This document shows, piece by piece, positions 23,425 to 32,766 of a stretch of DNA of 47,307 nucleotides. Location of the stretch: the NCBI RefSeq assembly GCF_009208055.1, contig NZ_WFKI01000019.1, positions 1 through 47,307 on the forward strand, in the 5' to 3' direction. The notes under the pieces are model-generated. The model saw nothing but the letters and a program-made list of their open reading frames with translations. It ran no database searches and had not been told where the DNA came from. Every line of letters begins with the position of its first letter. The first letter of the stretch is position 1. A program made the translations under genes and the position numbers. Source of the DNA: Poseidonibacter ostreae. GTDB taxonomy: Bacteria; Campylobacterota; Campylobacteria; Campylobacterales; Arcobacteraceae.

Positions 23425-24657
23425 TTAAGGTCTAAATATAAAGTTATTACTTCCATTTACTACATGAAATATTGTCACATTATATTTTTTTGAATAATAT
23501 CTTAGAAGTAATTTTTGTAAAGTTGGCTCAATTGATGGTGTAAACCATGCATTATTTGATGTAGCAATCATATATTTTACATCGTTTAAGTTCTCAAAAA
23601 TTTTATCTGTTGTTGCTTCATAACAAATTGCATTTCTAAATTTTTGATTATTTATTACAAAATCTGTTGGTTTTTTTGCCTTAGAATAATCTTGTGCACC
23701 ATCATAAAGAATATCATTTATTAAATCAACAAAGAACTTAGGAAGTGGTATTTCTTCTCCAAATGGAACTAGTACTAACTTCTTAGCAATTTGAATATCT
23801 CCATTTGAAATATAATAAGTTGCATTATAAAACTGCTCGTTTTCTAAGTATAAAGAACCTGTAATAATATCTATTTTATAAGATTTGTTTTTTAAAATTG
23901 CAAGTAATTCTTCACTCTTATTTAAGATAGTTGGAAATGCAGTTTCAGGTAGAATAACTAAATCTTTTTTATTATAAATGGCATTATCTATATATTCAAA
24001 ATTTTTCTTAAATACCGTAGCTTGGTAATCTTTTTCCCATTTAAGATTTTGTTTAATATTTAATTGAGGCATTGATATTTTTGCATCTGGATTATCTATA
24101 TATATTCCACTTTGAGAAGAAAAAGCAAAAAGAAGTGGAAGAATTGAAAGAATTTTCATTCTTTTTAGTTTTGCCATCATAAATAAAGATACTAAAATTA
24201 ATGCAAAATCTTCTTTTGAAGTACCTAAATATGAGTCAATAAAAAGTAGCTCAAATTTCATCCAATTAAAGCCAAATGGCGCTATAAAAGTGAATGCAAA
24301 AATTGCTATTATTCTAAAATAAATTTTATCATATAGTGTAAAAAGTAAAAAAATAAATCCATAAGCAAATCCAATAGCTATTAATAAAACAGGTGTTAAA
24401 AATATTAAATCATAATATTTTAAACTAATAGCCATCCAATAACACCATAAAATACCTGTAGCAAAACCTGCTATAAATACAGCTTTTCTTGGAATTGTAA
24501 GTAAAAAATAAAGGCCTAAAAGTCCTAATATAGTATTTATAAATCGATATTCAATGTCAAAATAGCTTAAGTATATAAAAGCACTTAATAAAATAGCTGT
24601 AATCAAGCCCTTTATTATGAAATTTTTGTTAAAATTATCGCGTTTTACTAAAAACAA
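23425..24657 (-). CDS. lnt: Apolipoprotein N-acyltransferase
   Basis: A 410-aa integral membrane enzyme: about six hydrophobic segments in residues 15-195, then a nitrilase-fold domain with the catalytic Glu in VILPETAFPT (about 239-248), and Cys in FRNAICYEAT (about 341-350); the catalytic Lys is probably in the KKLVLVPFGEEIPLP region. It transfers the third acyl chain to lipoproteins. It is shorter than the 500-aa E. coli enzyme. No ATG fits the N-terminus; the ORF opens with a TTG at 24657, and the true start is uncertain (another TTG lies 17 codons in). It is divergent from yajC across only 28 bp. Confidence 0.87.
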   Translation of the reverse strand: MFLVKRDNFNKNFIIKGLITAILLSAFIYLSYFDIEYRFINTILGLLGLYFLLTIPRKAVFIAGFATGILWCYWMAISLKYYDLIFLTPVLLIAIGFAYGFIFLLFTLYDKIYFRIIAIFAFTFIAPFGFNWMKFELLFIDSYLGTSKEDFALILVSLFMMAKLKRMKILSILPLLFAFSSQSGIYIDNPDAKISMPQLNIKQNLKWEKDYQATVFKKNFEYIDNAIYNKKDLVILPETAFPTILNKSEELLAILKNKSYKIDIITGSLYLENEQFYNATYYISNGDIQIAKKLVLVPFGEEIPLPKFFVDLINDILYDGAQDYSKAKKPTDFVINNQKFRNAICYEATTDKIFENLNDVKYMIATSNNAWFTPSIEPTLQKLLLRYYSKKYNVTIFHVVNGSNNFIFRP

Positions 24658-24685
24658 AATAAACTACTTATAAAAAGGAAATTTA

Positions 24686-24961
24686 ATGGATAGTTCAAGT
24701 ACTGATTTATTAAGCTCATTGTTACCTCTTGTTGCATTATTTGCAATATTTTACTTCTTAATTATTAGACCACAACAAAAACAAGCGAAAGCTCATAAAG
24801 AAATGGTTACTAATTTAAAGAAAGGTGATAAAATTGTAACAAATGGAGGCTTAATCGTAGAAGTTTCTAATGTAACTGAAGATAGTCTTACTGTTAAGAA
24901 CAGTGATGGTTCAGAAATGAAACTTGTAAAAGAGTTCGTTTCAAAACTTTTAGAAGACTAA
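24686..24961 (+). CDS. yajC: YajC, preprotein translocase accessory subunit
   Basis: YajC has 91 aa with one membrane segment (about 9-30, LLPLVALFAIFYFLIIRPQ) followed by RPQQKQAKAHKEM and the small domain LKKGDKIVTNGGLIVEV. It joins SecDF in the holotranslocon. AAGGAA lies 6 nt before the ATG. A hairpin follows it before secD, which may set a higher level of YajC than SecDF. Confidence 0.95.
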   Translation: MDSSSTDLLSSLLPLVALFAIFYFLIIRPQQKQAKAHKEMVTNLKKGDKIVTNGGLIVEVSNVTEDSLTVKNSDGSEMKLVKEFVSKLLED

Positions 24962-24973
24962 ATTTCATTATTT

Positions 24974-25000
24974 AAAACATGTAATAAATTTACATGTTTT
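24974..25000 (+). terminator. Hairpin between yajC and secD
   Basis: AAAACATGTAA (24974-24984) pairs over 11 bp with 24990-25000 around TAAAT. The stem ends in TTTT and lies between two genes of one operon, so it is a partial terminator or attenuator rather than an operon end. Confidence 0.65.
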
Positions 25001-25037
25001 ATACTTCCTAATACAAAACCCTTACTAAGGACCAAGA

Positions 25038-26603
25038 TTGAAAATCTTTAATTATAGACTTGTTATATTTGCTCTAAGTATAATATTTGGTGTTGTTTTT
25101 GCAATTCCATCACTTATGCAAACTGACAGTGGAAAAAAAATATCTCTAGGACTTGATTTACAAGGTGGGCTTCACATGAGGCTTGGTGTAAATACACACG
25201 AAGCAGTTACATCTAAAATCAAAACAATTGCAACAGCTGTAAAATATTATGCAGATGATGAAGACTTACTTATTGATGGATTATCTATTGATGGAGATAG
25301 CGTTATCTTTACTGTTTTAGATAAAGATGAAATTCCTAAAATGGATGAAATGTTAAAACAAATAAAAGGTTTAGATATTTCAAAAAATGATTTATCTTAT
25401 ACTTTAATATTAAGTAATGAAGATATTGAAAAAACAAAAGACTTAGCTGTTTCTCAAGCTGTTGAAACTATTAGAAATAGGCTTGACCAATTTGGACTTG
25501 CAGAACCTAGTGTTGTAAGACAAGGTGAGACTGCTATTGTTGTTGAACTTCCAGGAATTAAAACTCAAGCTGAAGAAAAGGCTGCACGTGAGCTTATTTC
25601 AAAGCCTGCTAATCTAGAATTAATGGCTGTTGATGAAGAAAGAGCTGATCAAGTATATACTTTATCAAGAGCACAAGCTGCTGAATATGGTGATATAATC
25701 TTAGAAGATACTAGAGATCCAAATAGAAAATATCTTGTAAAAGAAATTCCTATTTTAAATGGTTCTCAAGTTGTAGATGCTCAAGTTGCATTTGATCAAG
25801 GAAATCAGCCTATTATTAACTTTACATTAAACTCTACAGGTGCTAGAATTTTTGGAGATTTTACAGGTAAAAGTGTAGGAAAAAGATTAGCAGTTGTTTT
25901 AGATGGAAAAGTTTATTCTGCTCCAAATATTAGAGAAAGAATTGGTGGCGGTTCTGGTCAAATTTCTGGTGGTTTTACAACTTCTGAAGCTGGAAATGTT
26001 GCTATTGCTTTAAGATCAGGAGCTCTTCCAGCAAGTGTAAATTTATTAGAAAAAAGATCAGTTGGACCATCTTTAGGTGCTGATTCTATTAAAGCTTCAA
26101 CAATTGCTTTAATTTCTGGTTTTCTAATAGTATTTGTATTTATGATAGTTTATTATAGACGTGCAGGTGTAATTGCAAATATTGCACTAGTTACAAATAT
26201 TTTCATAATTATTTCAGTTATGGCAATGTTTGGAGCAACACTTACTTTACCTGGTATGGCAGGAATTGTATTAACAGTTGGTATGGCTGTTGATGCTAAT
26301 GTTATTATTAGTGAAAGAATTAGAGAGTTATTAAAAGCTGGTGTATCTGTTCAAAAGTCAATTGAAGATGGATATGCAAATGCTATGAGAGCAATTTTAG
26401 ATGCAAATATTACAACTTTATTAGTTGCAGTTATTCTTTATGCTTATGGAACAGGAGCTATTAAAGGTTTTGCAATTACTATCTCAATTGGTATTTTAGC
26501 ATCAATGTTAACAGCAATTTTAGGTACTCATGGTATTTACGAAGCATTACTTGGAAAAATATCAAAAGATAAAGACTTAAAAAAATGGTTTGGAGTTAGC
26601 TAA
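25038..26603 (+). CDS. secD: SecD, protein-export membrane protein
   Basis: This 521-aa protein has an N-terminal membrane segment (about 7-24), the motif GLDLQGGLHMRL (about 38-49), a large periplasmic P1 region with an IRNRLDQFGLAEPSV signature, and five C-terminal membrane segments (about 353-510) with GMAVDANVIISERIRE. It uses the proton gradient to pull exported proteins through SecYEG. The start is TTG at 25038; AAGGA at 25027-25031 lies 6 nt before it. It is followed by secF with a one-base overlap. Confidence 0.96.
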   Translation: MKIFNYRLVIFALSIIFGVVFAIPSLMQTDSGKKISLGLDLQGGLHMRLGVNTHEAVTSKIKTIATAVKYYADDEDLLIDGLSIDGDSVIFTVLDKDEIPKMDEMLKQIKGLDISKNDLSYTLILSNEDIEKTKDLAVSQAVETIRNRLDQFGLAEPSVVRQGETAIVVELPGIKTQAEEKAARELISKPANLELMAVDEERADQVYTLSRAQAAEYGDIILEDTRDPNRKYLVKEIPILNGSQVVDAQVAFDQGNQPIINFTLNSTGARIFGDFTGKSVGKRLAVVLDGKVYSAPNIRERIGGGSGQISGGFTTSEAGNVAIALRSGALPASVNLLEKRSVGPSLGADSIKASTIALISGFLIVFVFMIVYYRRAGVIANIALVTNIFIIISVMAMFGATLTLPGMAGIVLTVGMAVDANVIISERIRELLKAGVSVQKSIEDGYANAMRAILDANITTLLVAVILYAYGTGAIKGFAITISIGILASMLTAILGTHGIYEALLGKISKDKDLKKWFGVS

Positions 26604-27571
26604 TGGAAATTTTTAAATCAGGTAAAGTTTATAATTTTATGGGAAAAAGATTGCCTTTCTTAGGCTTATCTTCTTTATTAGTTATTGCTTCAATTGTTTT
26701 ATTATTAACTAAAGGGGTAAACTTTGGTATTGATTTTGCAGGCGGTACTATTGTTCAAGTTAAATATGAACAAAAAGCTCCTATAGATGATATTAGAGAT
26801 ACTTTAAAAAAGACAAATTATGCAAAGGCATCAATTACAGAGTTTGGAAGCCCCCAAGAGGTTGTAATAAGAATTACAGGTTCATCTTCTGATATTGCAA
26901 ATGATATTGGTGATGAAATGCATGTTTTATTAAAAACTACTGGTGAGTTTGAAATAAGAAGAGTTGATATAGTTGGACCAAAAGTTGGTGGAGAATTACG
27001 AGAAAAAGGTATAATGGCATTAGCTTTATCTTTAATTGTGATTTTAGCTTATGTATCATTTAGATTTGAATGGCGATTTGCTGTTGCTTCAATTCTTGCT
27101 TTAGCTCACGATATTATTATTGCATTAGGTGCAATTAGTTTGTTTAATGTTGAAGTTAATCTTGATATTTTAGCAGCAATTCTTACAATTTTAGGATACT
27201 CTTTAAATGATACAATTATTGTATTTGATAGAGTTAGAGAAGGTGTTCAAACTTCTAAAGAATCTATATTAGAAAAAGTAGTAAATGAGTCAGTTAGTAG
27301 AACTTTATCAAGAACTACGCTTACTTCATTAACTACATTCTTTGTTGTTGTAACACTTTATTTATTTGGTGGTGAGATTATTAATGGATTTGCATTTACA
27401 ATGCTTGTAGGTGTTATTGTAGGTACATATTCATCTATTTTTGTAGCTGCATCATTTTTAGTACAACTGAAATTTTCAATTGCTGATTTTAGATCTAAAG
27501 AAGCAGATAAATTGAAAAGACAAAAAGAAAAAGATAAAATTAGAGCAATGTACGAACAAGGTACAATGTAG
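26603..27571 (+). CDS. secF: SecF, protein-export membrane protein
   Basis: SecF is 322 aa: an N-terminal membrane segment, GVNFGIDFAGGTIVQVKYE (about 34-52, the family's D1 motif), a periplasmic domain, then five membrane segments with LGYSLNDTIIVFDRVRE (about 196-212) and SRTTLTSLTTFFVV. It forms a complex with SecD and YajC. Its first base overlaps the last base of secD. A perfect hairpin at 27581-27605 follows. Confidence 0.96.
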   Translation: MEIFKSGKVYNFMGKRLPFLGLSSLLVIASIVLLLTKGVNFGIDFAGGTIVQVKYEQKAPIDDIRDTLKKTNYAKASITEFGSPQEVVIRITGSSSDIANDIGDEMHVLLKTTGEFEIRRVDIVGPKVGGELREKGIMALALSLIVILAYVSFRFEWRFAVASILALAHDIIIALGAISLFNVEVNLDILAAILTILGYSLNDTIIVFDRVREGVQTSKESILEKVVNESVSRTLSRTTLTSLTTFFVVVTLYLFGGEIINGFAFTMLVGVIVGTYSSIFVAASFLVQLKFSIADFRSKEADKLKRQKEKDKIRAMYEQGTM

Positions 27572-27580
27572 TTAGAAAAT

Positions 27581-27605
27581 AAAAGAAGAGTCTTTCTCTT
27601 CTTTT
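27581..27605 (+). terminator. Terminator after secF
   Basis: AAAAGAAGAG (27581-27590) and CTCTTCTTTT (27596-27605) pair perfectly over 10 bp around TCTTT. Four T residues close the stem. It sits 10 bp past the secF stop. Confidence 0.75.
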
Positions 27606-27639
27606 AAATAAAATTTATATACTTGAAAAGAAATATAAT

Positions 27640-28128
27640 ATGAAAACAGATATTTTGACTAAGTCTAAAAACGTTTTATATAAATTTGATAAAATCACAT
27701 CAAACAATGGTAAAGATAGAATATTAGCACTAATATGGATATTTATTCTAGAATTCACTTCAACTGTCTTAGAGTATGAGTACTTAGATACTTCAGAACA
27801 ATATATTTTTCATATGGAAGATGGTTTAACAAAAGAAATATTTATTGCCTCTTTATTTGTACTTTTTATTTGGTATAGTGTTTATAGTATTGTTTTTATG
27901 TATAGAAAACAGTTTATTACTCTTGCTTTATATGGTTCTGTTTGTATATATTTGCTTATTACTCATGATATTACTTTTAATTTATTAATACATAATTTAA
28001 ATCCTGGTAATTTATTTGAAAATGGCTTTGGTTTTTATTTACTTATTCAACTATTTTTAAAATTAATCATCACTTATCTAGTAATTAAAATGTTAATTTC
28101 AATTAAAAAACAAAAACAAAAAGAGTAA
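27640..28128 (+). CDS. Unrecognised 162-aa membrane protein
   Basis: I do not recognise this protein. It has about four hydrophobic segments (about 28-45, 64-85, 92-108 and 128-152), a soluble N-terminus (MKTDILTKSKNVLYKFDKI) and a Lys/Gln-rich tail KKQKQKE. Acidic residues lie between segments 1 and 2 (EFTSTVLEYEYLDTSE). It interrupts the secF-leuS neighbourhood, with the secF terminator before it and a weak hairpin after it, so it is probably its own transcription unit. Its Shine-Dalgarno is poor. Confidence 0.7.
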   Translation: MKTDILTKSKNVLYKFDKITSNNGKDRILALIWIFILEFTSTVLEYEYLDTSEQYIFHMEDGLTKEIFIASLFVLFIWYSVYSIVFMYRKQFITLALYGSVCIYLLITHDITFNLLIHNLNPGNLFENGFGFYLLIQLFLKLIITYLVIKMLISIKKQKQKE

Positions 28129-28158
28129 AACACAAACTTTTTAAAACCCCATCTTAAA

Positions 28159-28181
28159 GATAATAAAAGCAATTTATTATC
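28159..28181 (+). other. Hairpin after the 162-aa membrane protein gene
   Basis: GATAATAAA (28159-28167) and TTTATTATC (28173-28181) pair perfectly around a 5-base loop. There is no T-run, so it is a weak terminator candidate or an RNA-stability element. Confidence 0.35.
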
Positions 28182-28236
28182 AAAATTTAGCTATTATCTC
28201 TTTTAAATTTAAAAGTAAAATTATAAAAGGATTCAA

Positions 28237-28581
28237 ATGGATTGGGGTAAAGTAACTTACATATTTTTTTCACTAATGTCATTAACAACTACTGCAGGAT
28301 TTCTGTATGAGCAAAATGAGATTGCATTATTTATTGCAGCTGGTGTAAATGTTATATCAACAATATTAAAACTTGGTGTTAAAAATTTACTTGCAGCAGA
28401 ATTATTAGCAAGTTCTTTAGTAGCTGATTTACATCTAATTCCTGCTTTTATGGTATTAACTTTTATGAATGATATATCTTTAGCAATTTCTTTAGCTATT
28501 GGTGCAGTTGTGGCAAATGTTTTCTCAATTGCCCTAGCATTAATTGAAAGTGCGAAAAGTCAAGATAAGGAAGAGTTTTAA
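28237..28581 (+). CDS. Small membrane protein before leuS (DUF6394-like)
   Basis: This 114-aa protein has three to four hydrophobic segments (about 5-22, 28-46, 50-75 and 80-105): KVTYIFFSLMSLTTTAGF, then NLLAAELLASSLVADLHLIP. I associate it, without certainty, with the DUF6394 family of Campylobacterota. AAAAGGA precedes the ATG, and its stop codon overlaps the leuS ATG by one base, so it is coupled to leuS. Function is unknown. Confidence 0.8.
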   Translation: MDWGKVTYIFFSLMSLTTTAGFLYEQNEIALFIAAGVNVISTILKLGVKNLLAAELLASSLVADLHLIPAFMVLTFMNDISLAISLAIGAVVANVFSIALALIESAKSQDKEEF

Positions 28582-31046
28582 TGGAATACAATGCAAAAGC
28601 AATTGAAGATAAATGGCAAAAATTTTGGACAGAAAATAAATCTTTTGAGCCAAGTGATAATCAAGATAAAGAAAAAAAATATATTCTAAGTATGTTCCCA
28701 TACCCAAGTGGTAGAATTCATATGGGACATGTTAGAAATTATTGTCTAGGTGATGCTTTTGCTAGACATTTTAGAAAATCAGATTTTAATGTTTTACATC
28801 CAATAGGATGGGATAGTTTTGGAATGCCTGCTGAAAATGCAGCTATAAAACATAAATCACATCCAAAAAAATGGACTTACGAAAATATAGATTATATGAG
28901 AGATGAATTAAGAAGTTTAGGTTTATCTTTTTCTGAAACTAGAGAATTCGCAACTTCAGATGAATTATACACAAAATGGGAACAAGAGTTTATCATTAAA
29001 ATGTATGAAGAGAAGTTATTATATAGAAAGTCAACAACAGTAAATTGGTGTGAGCCTTGTCATACAGTTTTAGCAAATGAACAAGTAGAAGAGGGATGTT
29101 GTTGGAGATGTGATACTCCTGTTGAACAAAAAGAGATGCCAGGATATTATATTGGTATTACTCAATACGCACAAGAACTTTTAGATGATTTAGATGGACT
29201 AAAAGATACTTGGCCATCACAAGTTTTAACAATGCAAGAAAACTGGATTGGAAGAAGCGAAGGCTTAGAGTTTAAATTTGAATTATCAAAAGATTCAAAA
29301 AATAAATTAAATAGATCTTTTTCAAAATATTTAGTATTTACAACTAGACCAGATACTGTTTATGGAATCTCTTATTCTGCTTTAGCACCTGAACATCCAA
29401 TTGTAAAGTATATTTTAGAGCATAAACTTTTACCACAAAAGAAACTAGATGCTATTAAAGATATGCAAAAAGTTAGTGAAAGAGACAGAGCAACTCAAGA
29501 TAAAGAGGGTATCTCTTTAGAAATTGATGTTATGCATCCTTTAACAGGAGAAACTATTCCAGTATGGGTTGCAAACTTCGTTTTAGCATCTTATGGTGGA
29601 GGTGCCGTTATGGCAGTACCAGCTCATGACCAAAGAGATTTTGAATTTGCAAAACAGTATGATTTACCAATTACACAAGTAATTGTAGGAAAGGATGGAT
29701 TAATTGAGAAACAAACTGAAGCCTTTACAGGTGAGGGTGAACTTATTAATTCAGAAAGTTTTACTGGATTAAAAAATACTAAAGCTAAAAAAGCGATTAT
29801 TTATCATTTTGAACAAAACTCTTTAGGTATTAAAAAAGTTAACTTTAAACTAAGAGACTGGGGTATTTCAAGACAAAGATATTGGGGAGCGCCTATTCCT
29901 TTTGTACATTGTGACTCTTGTGGTTTAGTTCCTGAAAAAACAGAAAACTTACCAATTGCATTACCTGAAGATGTTGAAATTACAGGAGAGGGAAATCCTT
30001 TAGATACTCATCCTACATGGAAACATTGTGCTTGTCCAAAATGTGGAAAACCTGCTTTAAGAGAAACTGATACTTTAGATACATTTGTTCAATCTTCTTG
30101 GTATTTTTTAAGATATGCAACAAATCCTAAAAAATGGAATGATGAGGGAATATCTAAAGCCGATAGTGATTATTGGATGGATGTTGATCAATATATTGGT
30201 GGAATAGAACATGCAATTTTACACCTTTTATATGCAAGGTTTTTTACAAAAGCACTAAACTCTTTAGGATATACAAACTCTAAAGAGCCTTTTAAAAAAC
30301 TACTTACTCAAGGAATGGTTTTAAAAGATGGCTCTAAAATGTCAAAATCAAAAGGAAATGTTGTTGATCCTGATTTAATTATTGAAAAATATGGAGCAGA
30401 TACAGCAAGATTATTTATGATGTTCGCTGCACCTCCTACAAAAGAATTAGAGTGGAATGATTCAGCAGTTGATGGAGCTTTTAGATTTATTAAAAAGTTT
30501 TTTGAAAGAGCTTCTAATGTTACAAGTTCAGCAGTTCAGAACTTTAAAAGTATTGATCACAAATCTTTATCTAAAGATGAAAAAAATGCAAGAAAAAAAG
30601 TTTATGAAGCTTTACAAAAGTCAAATGAAGTATTCAATAAAACATATACTTTCAATACTTTAATTGCAGCTTCAATGGAAGCATTAAATGCTTTATCAGC
30701 ACAAGAAAATGAAGATGTTTGGGCAGAGGGTTATTATATATTATCAAATATTTTAGAGCCTATTATTCCTCATGCTTCATGGGAAATATCAAATGCATTA
30801 TTCAAGCAAGAGAACTTTAATGATAAACTTGAAGTAAAGCCTGAAGTGTTTGAAATGGATTCACTTGTTTTAGCTGTTACAATTAATGGTAAGAAAAGAT
30901 GTGAAATTGAAGTTGAACCAAATGCTTCAAAAGAAGATATTTTAACAATTGCAAAAGAAAGTTCTTTAAAGTGGATTGAAAATAAAGAGATTATTAAAGA
31001 GATTGTTGTTCCAAATAAATTAGTAAATCTAGTAATAAAAGGATAA
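28581..31046 (+). CDS. leuS: Leucyl-tRNA synthetase
   Basis: LeuRS of 821 aa. The class I HIGH motif appears as FPYPSGRIHMGHVRNYC (HMGH at about 47-50) and KMSKS at about 586-590 (KDGSKMSKSKGNVVDP). The editing domain in between holds the threonine-rich TTRPDTVYG and the GGAVMAVPAHDQRDFEFA region. Zinc-type cysteine pairs occur near 154-175 (NWCEPCHTVL, CCWRCD). It charges tRNA-Leu. It overlaps the preceding gene by one base and is 7 bp before the lptE-like gene. Confidence 0.97.
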   Translation: MEYNAKAIEDKWQKFWTENKSFEPSDNQDKEKKYILSMFPYPSGRIHMGHVRNYCLGDAFARHFRKSDFNVLHPIGWDSFGMPAENAAIKHKSHPKKWTYENIDYMRDELRSLGLSFSETREFATSDELYTKWEQEFIIKMYEEKLLYRKSTTVNWCEPCHTVLANEQVEEGCCWRCDTPVEQKEMPGYYIGITQYAQELLDDLDGLKDTWPSQVLTMQENWIGRSEGLEFKFELSKDSKNKLNRSFSKYLVFTTRPDTVYGISYSALAPEHPIVKYILEHKLLPQKKLDAIKDMQKVSERDRATQDKEGISLEIDVMHPLTGETIPVWVANFVLASYGGGAVMAVPAHDQRDFEFAKQYDLPITQVIVGKDGLIEKQTEAFTGEGELINSESFTGLKNTKAKKAIIYHFEQNSLGIKKVNFKLRDWGISRQRYWGAPIPFVHCDSCGLVPEKTENLPIALPEDVEITGEGNPLDTHPTWKHCACPKCGKPALRETDTLDTFVQSSWYFLRYATNPKKWNDEGISKADSDYWMDVDQYIGGIEHAILHLLYARFFTKALNSLGYTNSKEPFKKLLTQGMVLKDGSKMSKSKGNVVDPDLIIEKYGADTARLFMMFAAPPTKELEWNDSAVDGAFRFIKKFFERASNVTSSAVQNFKSIDHKSLSKDEKNARKKVYEALQKSNEVFNKTYTFNTLIAASMEALNALSAQENEDVWAEGYYILSNILEPIIPHASWEISNALFKQENFNDKLEVKPEVFEMDSLVLAVTINGKKRCEIEVEPNASKEDILTIAKESSLKWIENKEIIKEIVVPNKLVNLVIKG

Positions 31047-31053
31047 TTAAAGT

Positions 31054-31593
31054 ATGAAAAGTATAAATAATGTAAGAAAAGTACTATTTGTACTTTTCAC
31101 TTTAAGTCTTTGTTTTTTTACTCTTAGCGGATGTGGATATAAACCAAGTGTTTCATATGCAAAAAAAGAACTTTCAGGAAAGGTTTTTGTAAAGCTATTT
31201 ATTGATTTGAAAGATCCAAGAAATGCAGTTTTAATTAAAGATGCAATGAATCAATTATTGGTGCAAAAACTTAATTCAAAACTTGTATATGATGAAGCAC
31301 TTGCTGATACTATTATGAATATTAAGATCACATCTGTAAGTATGACTACTTTACAATATGATGCAGATGGATACAATAATTTATATAGAGCAAAAGTAAA
31401 TATTGGTGTAAACTATAATAACAAAGAAGAAAAAATAACAAGAAACTTTACAGTTAGTGGTGAGAATGACTTTTCCTTAGGAAGTAGTACTACAATTACT
31501 GATACAAAACGTTTTGATGCAATAAAAAGTGCTTCAGATGATGCTTTAGATGAAGTATTATCAAAAATTGCAGTAGCATCTTTTAAAAAATAA
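31054..31593 (+). CDS. lptE: LPS-assembly lipoprotein LptE-like
   Basis: A 179-aa lipoprotein: hydrophobic signal and lipobox LSGC with lipidated C27, then GYKPSVSYAKKELSGKVFVK. The alpha/beta pattern, length and the place after leuS match the gene I recall after leuS in Campylobacter. LptE plugs LptD in the outer membrane during LPS insertion. Sequence identity across LptE proteins is low, so this rests on lipobox, length and position. It lies 3 bp before folC. Confidence 0.8.
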   Translation: MKSINNVRKVLFVLFTLSLCFFTLSGCGYKPSVSYAKKELSGKVFVKLFIDLKDPRNAVLIKDAMNQLLVQKLNSKLVYDEALADTIMNIKITSVSMTTLQYDADGYNNLYRAKVNIGVNYNNKEEKITRNFTVSGENDFSLGSSTTITDTKRFDAIKSASDDALDEVLSKIAVASFKK

Positions 31594-31596
31594 TCA

Positions 31597-32766
31597 ATGC
31601 AAGTTGATTTAAAAAAAGCTACTTTAGCACAGTTTTTAGAGTTTAAAACTCTTTATTATGACAAGATTGATTTTACAATAGTAAAATCTTCTTGGGATTT
31701 ACTATCAAAAAAAATCACACTCCCTTTTGTAATTCATCTTGTTGGAACTAATGGTAAAGGAAGTACAGGAAGATTTCTAGCTCACTATTTAAATAGAAGT
31801 AATTATAAAGTCTTACATTACAGTTCTCCTCATATTATCAAGTTTAATGAACGTATTTGGATTAATGGAAGTGATGTATCAAATGATTATTTAGAAGATG
31901 CTCATAAGTTTTTACAAGAACTTTATCCTATAGAATTATTAGAAAAGTTAACATACTTTGAATATGCAACATTATTATCACTATATTTATCAAAAGATTG
32001 TGATTATTTAGTTTTAGAAGCTGGTCTTGGTGGAGAATTTGATGCTACAAATGTTGTAGAGAATAATCTATCTTTAATTACAACTATTGATTTAGACCAC
32101 ATGAGTTTTTTAGGAAATAGTGTCGAAGAAATAGCCCAAACTAAAATGCGTTCAGTTGATAATAAAATGATAGTAGGTTATCAAATACATAAGAGTGTTT
32201 ATAAAACAGCATTAAAAGTAAAAGAGCAGATTTTAAAAGAGAGAAATAGAAAAATAATAATAGAAAAAGTTCAAGATTTTAATAAATATGAATTAAATAA
32301 TAAATTCGCAAGTTATTTAAAAAGAAATTTACATTTAGTTATAGCTTGTTTAAAAGAACTAAAAATTGATATAGACTTAGCTTTATTTGATGATGTAGAA
32401 CTCTTTGGAAGGTGTCAAAAAATAGCAAAGAATATTACGATTGATGTAGGACACAATCCTCTTGCAGCTAGAGTTTTAAAAGAAGAATTTGCAAATAAAA
32501 AAATCACTTTAATTTATAACTCTTATGAAGATAAAGATTATGAAGAGGTATTAAAAATTCTTAAACCTATAATAAATAAAATAATAATTATAGATATAAA
32601 TGATAAAAGAATTGTTTCTAAAAATAATTTATTAAAAATTATAGATAAATTAAATATAATGAATGAAGATATGATTGAAATTAATGATAATGAAGAGTAT
32701 TTAGTCTTTGGTTCATTTTTAGTTGTTGAAAAATTTTTATATTTGATTGGGATTAATGAAAAATAG
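31597..32766 (+). CDS. folC: Folylpolyglutamate/dihydrofolate synthase
   Basis: This 389-aa Mur-ligase-family protein shows the ATP loop LVGTNGKGSTGRFLAHYL (about 49-66), HYSSPHIIKFNERIWING, the LEAGLGGEFDATNVV motif (about 140-154) and DLDHMSFLGN. It adds glutamates to folates and in many bacteria also makes dihydrofolate. The C-terminal domain is short and rich in Ile/Asn/Lys. It ends 11 nt inside the M23 peptidase gene. The folC-M23-ccmA order matches H. pylori folC-csd2-csd1-ccmA. Confidence 0.92.
   Translation: MQVDLKKATLAQFLEFKTLYYDKIDFTIVKSSWDLLSKKITLPFVIHLVGTNGKGSTGRFLAHYLNRSNYKVLHYSSPHIIKFNERIWINGSDVSNDYLEDAHKFLQELYPIELLEKLTYFEYATLLSLYLSKDCDYLVLEAGLGGEFDATNVVENNLSLITTIDLDHMSFLGNSVEEIAQTKMRSVDNKMIVGYQIHKSVYKTALKVKEQILKERNRKIIIEKVQDFNKYELNNKFASYLKRNLHLVIACLKELKIDIDLALFDDVELFGRCQKIAKNITIDVGHNPLAARVLKEEFANKKITLIYNSYEDKDYEEVLKILKPIINKIIIIDINDKRIVSKNNLLKIIDKLNIMNEDMIEINDNEEYLVFGSFLVVEKFLYLIGINEK

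Noticed and set aside
24281..24293. CGCTATAAAA copy inside lnt, resembling the operator repeat
   Set aside because: It is a single unit within coding sequence, without an 11-bp-spaced partner or a promoter beside it.
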